64,000 nt of DNA from Pseudoalteromonas distincta (GTDB lineage: Bacteria; Pseudomonadota; Gammaproteobacteria; Enterobacterales; Alteromonadaceae), in NCBI RefSeq assembly GCF_000814675.1, contig NZ_JWIG01000011.1, positions 124,001 to 188,000 of the forward strand. Reading direction: 5' to 3'. Within the stretch, counting starts at the first letter, position 1; each line of letters opens with the position of its first letter. Below the pieces are notes generated by a model that was not told where the DNA came from, did no database searches, and saw nothing but the letters and a program-made list of their open reading frames with translations. Position numbers and translations under genes: made by a program. Positions 37,104 through 48,000 of this stretch are shown here, piece by piece.

Positions 37104-38849
37104 TTAAAAGCGAAATACGCGCCTTAAGCCAACCAGTGGTAATAACAATAATGTATACCAAGGGAAGCTAGCAGAGTTACGCTCATAAGCTTCCGCTTCT
37201 ACTGGAGCACAGCTTTCTACTTCACCATTTGCAATGGGAGTTAGTTTAACTGCTATTGCAATACTCTCATATTCAATTTCACCATTAATATCAGTTACTA
37301 CACCGCCTAATGAATCTAGCTTTTCAACTGTTTTAGTCGCAGTACCAAATATTTCATTATTTTCGTTGATAGCAGTCGCTTCAACCATAGTATAAGCGTA
37401 ATCAGTTTCACCGTCGGTGTCATAACAAGGCAGTAAATCGTTTAGATTAGTGATTTTGTCTTCACCAATTTTGTAAATAAAGGCCTCTTTGAGTCGCGAG
37501 CTATCAGAAACACCCACTTCCCCTTCACCTACAATATAACCTTGGTTGTTTATATCGTTACCGTAAGAACTTGAGCTTGAAAAGTAATCAGTAGGGAAAA
37601 CCGTACTACCCGTTGCTATATCATGGTAAAAGAATTTATTACGAAGAGTACCTTCAATACGTTTAGTTGCATAACCTGTAATTACATCGTTATCATTAAT
37701 AGCAATTGATTTACCAGACTGCCAGTCATCTTCTTGATTAATAAAATCAACAACCGCACCGTCTTTAAAATAAACTGGCATTGTAAGAATTGTATCGTCA
37801 TTTTTGTAATAACGTGTATTCGATGAACCTACAATTGTCCCGTTGCTGTTCACTGCTAAAGCAGTACTTGTAAATGCATCATCTTCCGCTTCACCTTCAT
37901 CAGGTGTCAGTGCCATACCAAGCTCTTCAACAGACGTGATATTAAGTGATTCATCAAGTTCCCATTTAACAGCGCGCTTATTAAATAAGCCTCGTGTAAT
38001 ATTTGAATTTAACAAGTTGATACATACTGACGTAGGTTCGTCTTCATTATCACAGTTATCATCAATATTATCTTGTCTGTCATCTGGAATGCTTGTAGAC
38101 ATATTACCTACAACGGTATAACCACTGTTAGTTTTAACAATATCGTTAGCGCGGCTTGTGCCACCGTATTCATTAAACTCAGGCTCTAACTCAACACTTA
38201 CACTGCCATCAGCGCTTATTACAATCCCACGTTCTATAAATTCATGAGTAAACCACGTTTCTGCATCATCTTCGCCATCAGGTGTAAAAGATACTTTATC
38301 GTATGGGGCGCTTCCCCAACCGACTGTAACACCATCTTCAGTTACAGCATTAAAAAGGTTAGTAGTTGAACGTGTTAGTCCGTCATAATCAACAGATGCA
38401 ACATCAAATAATGGTTGCTCAGTTATTTGTGTATCATTATATTTTATGCCTACTAATGAGCTTAATTTTTGATATTCAAAATTTGTAGAAATTGAAGATA
38501 AAAAACTAACCATGAAAGTGTGTGCATCAGCATTAGTCAGTACTGCATCATTATTTTCAATGTCATCAAGTGTGAAGGTAATCTCTTTATCACTTAATTC
38601 AAATGCTGCCTCTGTATTGTCATAGCTATTTTCAATAAGGTTTTCAGTAAAATCTATATAGCTTGTATCAATAGGTAAATTGTATAAACCATTTGCGAAA
38701 CCAATAATATGCCCGCTTTCGCTTACATCTGTTACATAAGAATATTTAGCGTCTTCAAGAGTCCCTAATTCACTTAACTGGTACGTCGCACTTGTTGCTG
38801 AAGTGCTTAATGTCGCTAAAATACTGGCAGCGAGTAATTTATATTTCAT
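37104..38849 (-). CDS. DUF3466 family exported protein with C-terminal membrane anchor
   Basis: This 581-residue exported protein has a signal peptide of about 20 residues (MKYKLLAASILATLSTSATSA). Its acidic body contains repeated HAF-like units such as GHIIGFANGLY, GTIVGSSNTRYYK, DVITGYATKR, GYIVGEGEVG and NEIFGTATKTV, about 50-70 residues apart. These suggest a beta-propeller-like repeat array. The C terminus FPWYTLLLLPLVGLRRVFRF, a helix followed by arginines, resembles a GlyGly-CTERM sorting tail without the glycines. DUF3466 function is unknown. A protein like this would end up at the cell surface or be secreted. It is convergent with DUF2062 and lies downstream of uup. Confidence 0.75.
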   Translation of the reverse strand: MKYKLLAASILATLSTSATSATYQLSELGTLEDAKYSYVTDVSESGHIIGFANGLYNLPIDTSYIDFTENLIENSYDNTEAAFELSDKEITFTLDDIENNDAVLTNADAHTFMVSFLSSISTNFEYQKLSSLVGIKYNDTQITEQPLFDVASVDYDGLTRSTTNLFNAVTEDGVTVGWGSAPYDKVSFTPDGEDDAETWFTHEFIERGIVISADGSVSVELEPEFNEYGGTSRANDIVKTNSGYTVVGNMSTSIPDDRQDNIDDNCDNEDEPTSVCINLLNSNITRGLFNKRAVKWELDESLNITSVEELGMALTPDEGEAEDDAFTSTALAVNSNGTIVGSSNTRYYKNDDTILTMPVYFKDGAVVDFINQEDDWQSGKSIAINDNDVITGYATKRIEGTLRNKFFYHDIATGSTVFPTDYFSSSSSYGNDINNQGYIVGEGEVGVSDSSRLKEAFIYKIGEDKITNLNDLLPCYDTDGETDYAYTMVEATAINENNEIFGTATKTVEKLDSLGGVVTDINGEIEYESIAIAVKLTPIANGEVESCAPVEAEAYERNSASFPWYTLLLLPLVGLRRVFRF

Positions 38850-38860
38850 TTTAGTCCTTA

Positions 38861-40774
38861 CTACTGATTCTGTAATTCTTCAAGTTCTTCCCAGCGCTCA
38901 AGGGCAGCTTCAAGGTCAGACTCAAGTTGTGCTAAATGGTTCAATGCTTTAGTTGTTACATCACTCTCTTGTTTAAAAAAGTTTGCGTCACTTACTACAG
39001 CTTGTTGAGCTTCAATTTCAGCTTCTAGTTTTTCCATTTTATTCGGTAGTTGCTCTAATTCAAGTTTTAATTTGTAAGAGAGTTTATTTGTCTTAGCTGC
39101 TGGTTTTGAAGCTGGAGCTGTTACTTTTTCAACTTTTTTTACTGGTTGTTGCTGAATTTTTTTTTCTTGTTCAGCTAAGTAACCTACATAAGCTTCGTAG
39201 TCGCTATAACCACCGACGATATCTGTTACTTTACCATTGCCTTCAAATGCCCATACACTAGAACATGTATTATCAATAAATTCTCGGTCATGGCTTACAA
39301 TCAGCACTGTACCTTGATATTGATTAATAATGTCCTCTAGTAACTCTAACGTTTCAATGTCCAAGTCATTCGTTGGCTCATCGAGAACAAGTATATTAGA
39401 TGGTTTTAAAAACAGTTTAGCTAATAGCAGTCTATTTTTTTCACCACCAGAGAGTGCTTTAACCGGGGTTCGAGCGCGTGCTGGAGGGAATAAAAAGTCT
39501 TGCAGGTAACCTAAAACATGGCGTGAACGACCGCCCATCATCACTTCTTGTTTACCTTCGGCAACGTTATCTTGAACAGTTGCTTCTTCGTCAAGTTTTT
39601 CACGGTATTGGTCAAAGTAAGCAAACTCTAAATTAACACCTTGCTTAGTAATACCACTATCTGGTTCTAAATCACCAAACATTAGTTTTAATAGTGTTGT
39701 TTTACCAATACCATTTGGGCCTACTAAGCCAATTCTGTCGCCACGCATTACAAGTGTCGAAAAATCATCAGCAATAACTTTGTCTTTAAATGCATGGCAA
39801 AGGTTCTTAGCTTCAAATACCAACTTACCTGAGCGATCAGCTGTTTCAATATTAAAGTCAGTTTTTCCAACTTGATCAACACGTTGCTTGCGCTCATTAC
39901 GTAGCTGTTTTAGCTCTCGAACACGCCCTTCGTTACGCGTTCTTCGCGCTTTAACACCTTGGCGAATCCACGTTTCTTCTTCAGCTAAACGCTTATCAAA
40001 CAATGCATTTTGCGCTTCTTCTACTTTTAAATCATGCGCTTTTTGCTCTAGATAAGTCGCGTAATCACCTGGGTACGAAATAAGTTTACCGCGATCTAAA
40101 TCTAAAATACGCGTAGCGACAGCGCGAATAAACGCACGGTCATGCGATATAAATACAATGCCGCCTTTGAATTCTTTTAAAAACTGTTCGAGCCACATTA
40201 CACTTGCCATATCTAAATGGTTTGTTGGCTCATCTAGTAATAATAAGTCAGGCTCACTTACAAGTGCACGCGCAAGTGCTACTTTACGTAACCAGCCACC
40301 AGAAAGAGACTCAAGTTTAGCCTCTGGTGTTAATTCTAACTGTGTCAAAACTAATTGAATTCGGCTATCAAAGCGCCAACCATCAGCGGCTTCAAGTTGG
40401 TTTGATAAACGTTCAAGTTTATTTAATAACTTATCAGTACATTGTGTTTGCAGTTCGTTGCTAACATGATGAAAATCAATGAGTAGGTTAGCAATTTCCG
40501 GCATACCCTGCGCAACGTAATCAAATACAGTTCCGCTTGCACCTTTTGGTGGATCTTGCTCTAAACGAGAAATTCGAATGCCACCAAGCTGATTTATTTC
40601 ACCGTCATCTAAAACAACTTGTCCATCGAGTACTTTTAATAACGTTGACTTACCCGCGCCATTTCGACCAACTACACACACTCTTTCGCCACTTTCTATA
40701 ACAGCGTCTGCTTTGTTAAGCAAAGCATGTGTACCAAAAGCAAGTTGTGCTTTTAAAATTCTTATTAAATCCAT
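38861..40774 (-). CDS. uup: ABC-F ATPase Uup
   Basis: This soluble ABC-F protein has 637 residues and no membrane domain. It has two ATPase domains: GRNGAGKSTLLK (about 36-47) with LSGGWLRKVALARAL, and GPNGIGKTTLLK (about 350-361) with LSGGEKNRLLLAKL. The linker between them and the C-terminal coiled-coil extension (about 570-637, Glu/Leu/Gln rich) are typical of Uup, which acts on ribosomes or branched DNA. It follows the glutaredoxin-like gene by 15 bp. Confidence 0.93.
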   Translation of the reverse strand: MDLIRILKAQLAFGTHALLNKADAVIESGERVCVVGRNGAGKSTLLKVLDGQVVLDDGEINQLGGIRISRLEQDPPKGASGTVFDYVAQGMPEIANLLIDFHHVSNELQTQCTDKLLNKLERLSNQLEAADGWRFDSRIQLVLTQLELTPEAKLESLSGGWLRKVALARALVSEPDLLLLDEPTNHLDMASVMWLEQFLKEFKGGIVFISHDRAFIRAVATRILDLDRGKLISYPGDYATYLEQKAHDLKVEEAQNALFDKRLAEEETWIRQGVKARRTRNEGRVRELKQLRNERKQRVDQVGKTDFNIETADRSGKLVFEAKNLCHAFKDKVIADDFSTLVMRGDRIGLVGPNGIGKTTLLKLMFGDLEPDSGITKQGVNLEFAYFDQYREKLDEEATVQDNVAEGKQEVMMGGRSRHVLGYLQDFLFPPARARTPVKALSGGEKNRLLLAKLFLKPSNILVLDEPTNDLDIETLELLEDIINQYQGTVLIVSHDREFIDNTCSSVWAFEGNGKVTDIVGGYSDYEAYVGYLAEQEKKIQQQPVKKVEKVTAPASKPAAKTNKLSYKLKLELEQLPNKMEKLEAEIEAQQAVVSDANFFKQESDVTTKALNHLAQLESDLEAALERWEELEELQNQ

Positions 40775-40789
40775 AGTTCTTATTTGCTC

Positions 40790-41029
40790 TTATTCTGCTT
40801 GTGCTAAAAATTCGCGCACAGAGTGTAAAGTAAAAGGCCAATATAATTTCTCGCCTTTTTCACTTTTTAATACAGGAATAGTAATTTGATACTCAGCAAT
40901 AAGCTGCTCATCAGTCATAATATCGATTAGTAATAACTCACTGTTGTCATTTAGTACATCAGTGATAAGTTGCTCAGCCTGTTCGCACAAGTGGCAACCA
41001 TCAGTATGATATAAAATCCATTTAGCCAT
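40790..41029 (-). CDS. Glutaredoxin-like small protein
   Basis: This 79-residue thioredoxin-fold protein has the redox motif CHLC in HTDGCHLCEQAEQL (about 8-21) and a cis-proline segment QITIPVLK. It belongs to the glutaredoxin-like DUF836 type. The partner is unknown. It lies between rlmKL and uup, overlapping rlmKL by 8 bp, so it is translated with the methyltransferase. In E. coli this gap holds no such gene. Confidence 0.85.
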   Translation of the reverse strand: MAKWILYHTDGCHLCEQAEQLITDVLNDNSELLLIDIMTDEQLIAEYQITIPVLKSEKGEKLYWPFTLHSVREFLAQAE

Positions 41030-43139
41030 GCGTAATTAGCCAGCTATTATGGATTTTTTTATTACGTTTGAAGTCTGGTGATAGCGTTTTATCTGAGATA
41101 TTAACGGCTTTTAAACCTAAACCAATCAGGCCAACTTCATCCATTACAAAACCACGTTTGTTATTAGAGAAAATCAAAGTACCTGATGGACTTAAGATCT
41201 TTTTAACCCACGTTAATAATTTAATGTGATCGCTTTGCACATCAAACGCGTCTTTCATACGTTTTGAGTTTGAGAACGTTGGAGGGTCTAAAAATATCAA
41301 ATCATATTGTGCTGTCGCATGCTCTAACCACTTTAAACAATCTGCTTGTTCAAAACGGTAACGTGTATTACTGATATTGTTTAAATCGAAGTTATCTTGG
41401 CCCCATTTTAAATAGGTTTTAGATAAATCAACTGTTGTAATTGCTTTAGCGCCACCAAGTGCAGCATGCACAGAGGCAGTACCTGTGTATGCAAACAAGT
41501 TTAAAAAGCGCTTATCTTTCGCATTTTCTTGAATATAACGACGCATTAAACGGTGATCTAAAAACAAACCTGTGTCTAAGTAGTCAAATAAATTAACTTT
41601 AAACTTAGCACCAAACTCTTCAACTACCATAGTTCGGTTTTGTTTAGACATGGCCGTATACTGGTCTTCGCCCTTTTGCTTTTTACGCACTTTTACAGCA
41701 ATATTTTCAGGTGAGATATCAAGTTGTTGCGAAGTCAATGTTATTACGTCTTGCAGGCGTTTTTCTGATGTTTTTTCATCAATTTCTTTAGGCGCTGCAT
41801 ATTCAAAAATAACCGCAGAATCACCGTAAATATCTACAGCAACATTGTACTCAGGGATATCCGCTTCATAAACACGATAAGCGTCTACTTTATTTTGTTT
41901 AAGCCAGTTTTTTAAGCCTTGCTTATTCTTTTTCAATCTATTTGCGAATGACGTAGAACCTTCAAAATTAAGCGCTTTTTTATCATCGGTGGTCAAACTT
42001 ACTTGCTTATCATCTAATTGATATAAGTTAAGTTCAACATCAAGTGGGCCATTTTTAAACTTATAACGCTTAAGGCGCACAAGTTTTAAAAGTTTAAATA
42101 AGCTCTCGTCCATACCTAGTAAGGCAAGTTTCCAATGATTAAAGTGCTTTTTAAAGCCAACACCTAAATTACGGTGTAAATCAACAAGCTCAGCCATAGA
42201 GCCAATACGCTCACCGTAAGGTAAGTTTGAAATTACAACACCCGGTAATTTTGCAACAGCAGTAAGTTTAGTTGCATCACTTTGCTTAAACTTAATAACA
42301 TCATCAAGCTCAGCACGTTTGGCATTATCAATCGCTTTATTTAAAACTTGCTCATCGTAATCGTGGCCAATTAACCACAATTTAGGATCGGTAATGTTAG
42401 CAAGTAACTCTTCTTTAAGTTCTTTAAACTTAGCGGCTCTAAAACTAGGTAAACGCTCAAAAGCAAAGCCTTCACGAAATAATCCCGGTGCTTCGTTTCG
42501 TGCCATGCCGGCAGCTTCGATTAAAATAGTACCTGCACCACAACATGGATCGAATAAAGGTTGTTTTACATTATCAAGCCAACCACTTCGTTTAATTAAT
42601 GCAGCAGCTAAATGTTCTTTAATTGGTGCTTTACCTTGACCTTGACGGTAACCACGTTCAGACAAACGAGGGCCAGAATAGTCAATATACATAGAAACGC
42701 CGTAACGATTTAATCGTGCAACAACACGCACATTTGCATCTTGCTTATCAACGTTAGGACGCTGCTCGTATAAATCATTAAAGTAGTCAACAATCGCATC
42801 TTTTATTACAAGACCCGAAAATTGTGTGTTTTTTAATGAGTCATTGGTACCGTTGAAGTCGACAGCGAATGTTTGAGTTGGTCCAAACCACTCTTGCCAA
42901 GGTTGCGAGCGAGCAAAATTATACAGGCTATTCTTGTCATCTACGCCTTCTTTTTCTTCAATAAGCATAAGCACACGCGTTGCAAAACGACTTGATAAAC
43001 AAACCTTTTGCGCCAGTAATGAGTCAGCCTCAAAACGAACAGAACCAACAGTTTGCTTAGACACAGTTGCGCCAAGTTCTGTTAGTTCATCAACCAATAA
43101 ATTTTCGATTCCGATAGAAGTAAGTGCGATAAATTGCAA
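41022..43139 (-). CDS. rlmL: Bifunctional 23S rRNA methyltransferase RlmKL
   Basis: This 705-residue fusion methylates G2445 (m2G) and G2069 (m7G) of 23S rRNA. The N-terminal part has a THUMP domain (about 40-160), then the first SAM domain with DPCCGAGTILIEAA (about 197-210) and catalytic SNLPYGER. The C-terminal domain, RlmK, has NLFAYTGTASVHAALGGA (about 545 on) and DLIFLDPPTFSNSKRM. The start codon is TTG (43139), preceded by AAGGG eight bases upstream; no nearby ATG fits the family N terminus. Confidence 0.93.
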   Translation of the reverse strand: MQFIALTSIGIENLLVDELTELGATVSKQTVGSVRFEADSLLAQKVCLSSRFATRVLMLIEEKEGVDDKNSLYNFARSQPWQEWFGPTQTFAVDFNGTNDSLKNTQFSGLVIKDAIVDYFNDLYEQRPNVDKQDANVRVVARLNRYGVSMYIDYSGPRLSERGYRQGQGKAPIKEHLAAALIKRSGWLDNVKQPLFDPCCGAGTILIEAAGMARNEAPGLFREGFAFERLPSFRAAKFKELKEELLANITDPKLWLIGHDYDEQVLNKAIDNAKRAELDDVIKFKQSDATKLTAVAKLPGVVISNLPYGERIGSMAELVDLHRNLGVGFKKHFNHWKLALLGMDESLFKLLKLVRLKRYKFKNGPLDVELNLYQLDDKQVSLTTDDKKALNFEGSTSFANRLKKNKQGLKNWLKQNKVDAYRVYEADIPEYNVAVDIYGDSAVIFEYAAPKEIDEKTSEKRLQDVITLTSQQLDISPENIAVKVRKKQKGEDQYTAMSKQNRTMVVEEFGAKFKVNLFDYLDTGLFLDHRLMRRYIQENAKDKRFLNLFAYTGTASVHAALGGAKAITTVDLSKTYLKWGQDNFDLNNISNTRYRFEQADCLKWLEHATAQYDLIFLDPPTFSNSKRMKDAFDVQSDHIKLLTWVKKILSPSGTLIFSNNKRGFVMDEVGLIGLGLKAVNISDKTLSPDFKRNKKIHNSWLITHG

Positions 43140-43230
43140 AGTAATAACCCTTAATAGCTAATTGCGCAGGATTATAACATAGGTTGGGCTACAAACACGC
43201 CATAAAGACACGCTTAAGACTTAAATTTGG

Positions 43231-43761
43231 TTAGGCGGTTTGACTTTGATATTGCTGATTTAGGATGGGGTGTACTCGATTATTCAAAATACGGATTACT
43301 TCAAATTGTGCTAAAGATAAATTTTCGTCTAATTTGAAGGTTTCGCTTAAATTTAAGCAAATAGATGCATCAGGGCAATGCTCTACAATTAAAAAATCGC
43401 CAGTTTGCGCTTTAGATATTAATTTAACTATTGCTTCGACACTAGGCTCTGTTCCAGTGTACTCTTCAAAAAACCAGCTTTTTGATAAAACGGGTTTTAA
43501 ATGATACTTAACAGCGGTTGCATTTAGCGATATTTGACAAATTTGAGCAGCAGACCACAATTCAAACCCATCTAAATAGTTATAAACTTGTTCATAAAAT
43601 GCAGCATCTTCTAAACTAAAACGTGGATTTTTAAAAACAGAATCGGTGAGTTGTCTTAACTTATAGGGCGTACATAATTGCATGTCGTCATTTAAATCAA
43701 GTAACAAACGATTTTTATTAGGACAAGTAATCCACTGCCATTGCTTTGATGCTTGTAACAT
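43231..43761 (-). CDS. zapC: Cell division protein ZapC
   Basis: This 176-residue protein aligns in outline with E. coli ZapC, an FtsZ-bundling factor of the Z ring: WQWITCPNKNRLLLDLNDDMQL near the start, SLEDAAFYEQVYNYL, VKYHLKPVLSKSWFFEE, and ILNNRVHP near the end. It sits between pyrD and rlmKL, the neighbourhood of zapC in E. coli. AAGGAGGAG before the ATG gives a strong ribosome-binding site. Similarity is moderate, so the call leans on synteny too. Confidence 0.82.
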   Translation of the reverse strand: MLQASKQWQWITCPNKNRLLLDLNDDMQLCTPYKLRQLTDSVFKNPRFSLEDAAFYEQVYNYLDGFELWSAAQICQISLNATAVKYHLKPVLSKSWFFEEYTGTEPSVEAIVKLISKAQTGDFLIVEHCPDASICLNLSETFKLDENLSLAQFEVIRILNNRVHPILNQQYQSQTA

Positions 43762-43878
43762 TTACTCCTCCTTGGGTATGTTGAATAATTATTGCTCACA
43801 GTATAACCGCTTTTGACCACTTTTAAAATGCTTGCTTAGAACATTTATCGAACGATCAAAAGCTTAGATAACTGATCC

Positions 43879-44889
43879 TTATAAGCCGTTAACGATCGAC
43901 TTTACCAATTGTGGACCTTTGTAGATGAACCCAGTATAAACCTGGACTAAATTTGCGCCTGCATCGAACTTTTCTTTTGCAGATTGCGCATCATCTATTC
44001 CGCCTACTCCGATGATTGGTAATTTACCTTGTGTTAAGCGTTTCAATTCACTCACTACCTCTGTAGAACGCATTCTAACAGGGTGACCTGATAAACCGCC
44101 GGCTTCTTCTGCATATTGCTGGCCCATAACTGCAGCTCGCTCAAGCGTGGTATTGGTGGCAATTACACCATCGATTTTATTATTTAAAAGTGATTCACTT
44201 ACTTGTTGAATTTGAATTTGATCTAGATCCGGTGCAATTTTTACAAGCATAGGCACTTGTTTATTGTGCTTTGCAACTAAATCTAACTGTTCGTTTTTAA
44301 GACTTTGCAGTAAATCATCAAGTGCAGCGCCATATTGCAAGTCACGCAAGCCAGGTGTATTTGGTGATGAAATATTTACCGTAATATATGAGGCATGCTC
44401 AAACACTTTACGCATACAATGAATATAGTCATCTTTACCTTGTTCATTTGGCGTATCTTTATTTTTACCAATATTAATACCGAGTATGCCGCTGTATTTT
44501 GCTGCTTTTACATTTGCAACTAAGTTATCAACGCCTTTATTATTAAAACCCATGCGGTTAATAATAGCGTTTGATTCTGGCAACCTAAAAATACGAGGTT
44601 TATCATTACCAGCTTGAGCACGCGGCGTAATAGTGCCAACTTCAATAAAACCAAAGCCCATTTGGCTGAATGCATCAATACATTCCGCATTTTTATCAAG
44701 GCCAGCTGCTAGCCCTACAGGGTTTTTAAATTTCAGACCCAAAAAATCGACTGGCTTATCAGAAATATTTTGCGACCAAGCTAAATTTAAAGGTGTATTG
44801 GTAAAACGACGAAGATTATTAAGTGCAAACTCATGCGCCCACTCCGCATCACGGGTAAACATAAAACGGCGAGCTAAATCATAAAACAT
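43879..44889 (-). CDS. pyrD: Dihydroorotate dehydrogenase (quinone), class 2
   Basis: This FMN enzyme of pyrimidine synthesis oxidises dihydroorotate and passes electrons to quinone. It has 336 residues. The N-terminal amphipathic membrane-binding helices ([20 protein letters not shown]) mark class 2. [14 protein letters not shown], the catalytic Ser region [15 protein letters not shown] (about 173-187) and [16 protein letters not shown] are present. The frame is open to 44967, but the ATG at 44889 behind AGAGGAT matches the family. It lies immediately after the glutamate dehydrogenase terminator. Confidence 0.94.
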   Translation of the reverse strand: MFYDLARRFMFTRDAEWAHEFALNNLRRFTNTPLNLAWSQNISDKPVDFLGLKFKNPVGLAAGLDKNAECIDAFSQMGFGFIEVGTITPRAQAGNDKPRIFRLPESNAIINRMGFNNKGVDNLVANVKAAKYSGILGINIGKNKDTPNEQGKDDYIHCMRKVFEHASYITVNISSPNTPGLRDLQYGAALDDLLQSLKNEQLDLVAKHNKQVPMLVKIAPDLDQIQIQQVSESLLNNKIDGVIATNTTLERAAVMGQQYAEEAGGLSGHPVRMRSTEVVSELKRLTQGKLPIIGVGGIDDAQSAKEKFDAGANLVQVYTGFIYKGPQLVKSIVNGL

Positions 44890-44916
44890 CAATATAATCC
44901 TCTTTTTAAATTTTAG

Positions 44917-44949
44917 ACAAAAAAATACCTCAGACAAGGCTGAGGTATT
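44917..44949 (-). terminator. Terminator after the glutamate dehydrogenase gene
   Basis: AATACCTCAG-CCTTGT-CTGAGGTATT on the minus strand is followed by TTTTTTTG. A second inverted pair, AATCAGTTA and TAACTGATT, lies upstream at about 44966-45000. The terminator is only 28 bp before the pyrD start, so it also forms part of the pyrD leader. Confidence 0.8.
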
Positions 44950-45009
44950 GTATAACAATTTTAACAATCAGTTATTTATTTACTAAACAATTAACTGATT
45001 AAAGCTAAA

Positions 45010-48000
45010 TTATTTTCCTGACGTATCACAATTGTGGCTTAACAACATAAGTTCACGAAGTGCAACCGAGAACTTAGCAAAGTCGTGGCTTTGTGATGTT
45101 TTAAACTCAGCCAGCATTTGTTTCCAGCGTTGAAGTAATAAATCTTGGCTATCCATCCACTCGTCTATTTGACTATCCACATCGCTCTCATCACCTTCAA
45201 AGCTATTTAATACAACTTCAGATAACGTACGTTGCTGCCAATCAAGCTCTTCTCGATAAGACGAGCGAGCAAGTGCTTGCCAATGATTTGCTACTGGTTG
45301 CTTAGTTATTTGCTCTAAGAACCAATGCAGACCCATTCTTGCACCTAGTTTAAAGTAAGTATTGGACACCATCGAAATACTCTTACCTGAACTATTCGCA
45401 ACTTCTGCTAAATCCATCACAGAGAATAAGCTTGATAAAGAAACAATACGATTAGCTATATCTGTTGGAACGCCCGCGTCAATTAACTTATTGGCCTCAA
45501 TTACAATACGATCATTTTCTTTTTCAATCATATACGTATTTAAGTTATCGCTTAAATCTTTAAAGGTTGGCGCAAAGAATTCAATTCCTTGTTCGATCGT
45601 TTGTGACTTATTACGGTGACGTAAGAACCAACGCGTTGCACGGCGCACAGTACGGCGAAGTTGGTAAAGCATTTCAGTTTGAACTGCTGCTGGTATTTTA
45701 TTATCAAGTGCACTAATAGAAGACCATGTTTCACGCATTTCAAATATTTCGCTAGCAATTGAGTAACACATTGCTATCTCAGCTTCATTAGCACCGGTTT
45801 CTTCATGCATACGTACCATGAAGTTTAAACCCATATCGTTAACGATACTGTTAGCAAGTTTAGTTGCAATAATTTCTTTACGAAGTGGGTGGTTGTTCAT
45901 CGCATCGTTAAACTTCTCACGCAATGGGCGTGGGAATGACTTAACAAGCAATTGGCGATAGTAAGGGTTTTCAGTAATTTCATCACTTACTAAAGACTCT
46001 TTTAATACCATTTTTGCGTAAGACACTAGCACTGAAAGCTCAGGACGAGTTAAGTCTTTACCTGCAGCGGCGCGCTCTGCCAATTCTTCATCACTTGGAA
46101 TAAATTCGATAGCACGGTTTAACTTGCCTTCTTTTTCAAGCGCATGAATAAAGCGAATCTTTTCTTTGAGCGTTGAAGTTCCTTTAGACTGCGTAATTGA
46201 AATAGTATGTGTTTGACGGTAACAGTCTTTTAATACTAATTCAGAAACTTCATCTGTCATTGAGTAAAGTAGCTCATCACGTTGTTTACGTGTTAGGTCA
46301 CCTTCAGCAACTAAGCCATTAAGTAAAATCTTAATGTTAACTTCGTTATCTGAACAGGCAACACCCCCTACGTTATCAATGAAGTCAGTATTAACGCGAC
46401 CACCTTTAGCTGCAAATTCAACACGACCTAATTGCGTTGCACCTAAGTTACCGCCCTCACCTATTATTTTAGCGCCTAAATCTCTACCATTGATACGTAG
46501 TGCATCGTTTGCACGATCCCCTACATCGGCATCAGTTTCTTTAGAGTGTTTAATGTATGTACCAATACCGCCATTCCACAGTAAATCAAACTCCATCATT
46601 AATGAGGCTTTCATTAACTCATTTGGTGTCATACTAGCTTTTTTAGTGCCCAACATTTTTTTCATTTCTGGGCTAAGCGTAATTGATTTAGCTGCACGAG
46701 AGAACACACCGCCACCGGCAGAAATTAGCTCTTTATTGTAATCTTCCCAAGAAGAACGCGGCATATTAAATAAACGTTCGCGCTCAGGGTAAGATGTAGC
46801 AGCATCTGGATTAGGGTCAACAAAAATGTGCATATGGTTAAAGGCAACTTGTAGACGAATATGCTTAGATAACAGCATACCATTACCAAATACATCGCCT
46901 GCCATATCGCCAATTGCTACGACTGTAAAGTCGGTAGTTTGACAATCAATATCCATTTCACGGAAATGTCGTTTAACTGACTCCCATGCGCCTTTTGCTG
47001 TGATACCCATTTTCTTATGGTCATAACCAACCGAGCCACCAGATGCAAATGCATCACCTAGCCAGAAATTGTATTCGTTAGCAATGCCATTTGCGATATC
47101 AGAGAAAGTAGCGGTTCCTTTATCGGCTGCAACTACTAGGTAAGCATCATCTTCATCGTGACGAACAACATCGCGCGCTGGTACTATTTCACCACGCTCA
47201 ATATTATCAGTAATATCTAAAAGACCACGGATAAAGATTTTATAACACTCTTGGCCTTCTTTGATAAACGCTTCACGCTCTGTCGGTAGTTGTTTACATA
47301 CAAAGCCACCTTTAGAACCTACAGGTACGATTACCGTATTTTTAACTTGTTGTGCTTTAACTAAGCCAAGTACTTCAGTACGGAAGTCTTCACGACGGTC
47401 GGACCAACGCAGACCACCACGCGCTACTTTGCCGTAACGTAAATGCACACCTTCTACGCGCGGAGAATAAACAAAAATTTCAAACGCAGGTAAAGGAAGT
47501 GGTACATCAGGGATTAAGCTAGGTTGTATTTTAAACGACACATAAGACTTAAACTGTCCAGCATCGTATTTTTGGAAATAGTTAGTACGCAGCGTCGCAA
47601 CAATCATATCTACGTATAAACGTATAATACGGTCATCATCAAGGTTTGCTACATTTTCAAGCTCTAAATAAATTTGCGTGCTTAGCTTTTCAAGTGTTTT
47701 AGCACTTGCAGGGCTTTTAACTGAGAACTTTTTAGCAAACAAGTTAACAATTTGCGCTGCGATATTTGGATAATTTGCAAATGTACTTTCTATGTAGCTT
47801 TGTGAGAACGTTACACCTATTTGACGCATGTATTTAGCGTACGCACGTAAAATAGAGGCTTCGCGGCCTGTTAAGCCACCCATTAACACTAAACGGTTAA
47901 AACCATCGTTTTCAAGGCGGTTGCCCCAAACATTTGTTAATGCAGCACGAAAACGTGCTGAGATTTTATCAAAATCCGCCATCCCTTTGCTGTCAATAAG

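Noticed and set aside
46334..46741. Open frame of 135 codons antisense to the glutamate dehydrogenase catalytic core
   Set aside because: The protein sequence is low-complexity Ser/Pro-rich and mirrors constraints of the sense frame; no start signal is seen.
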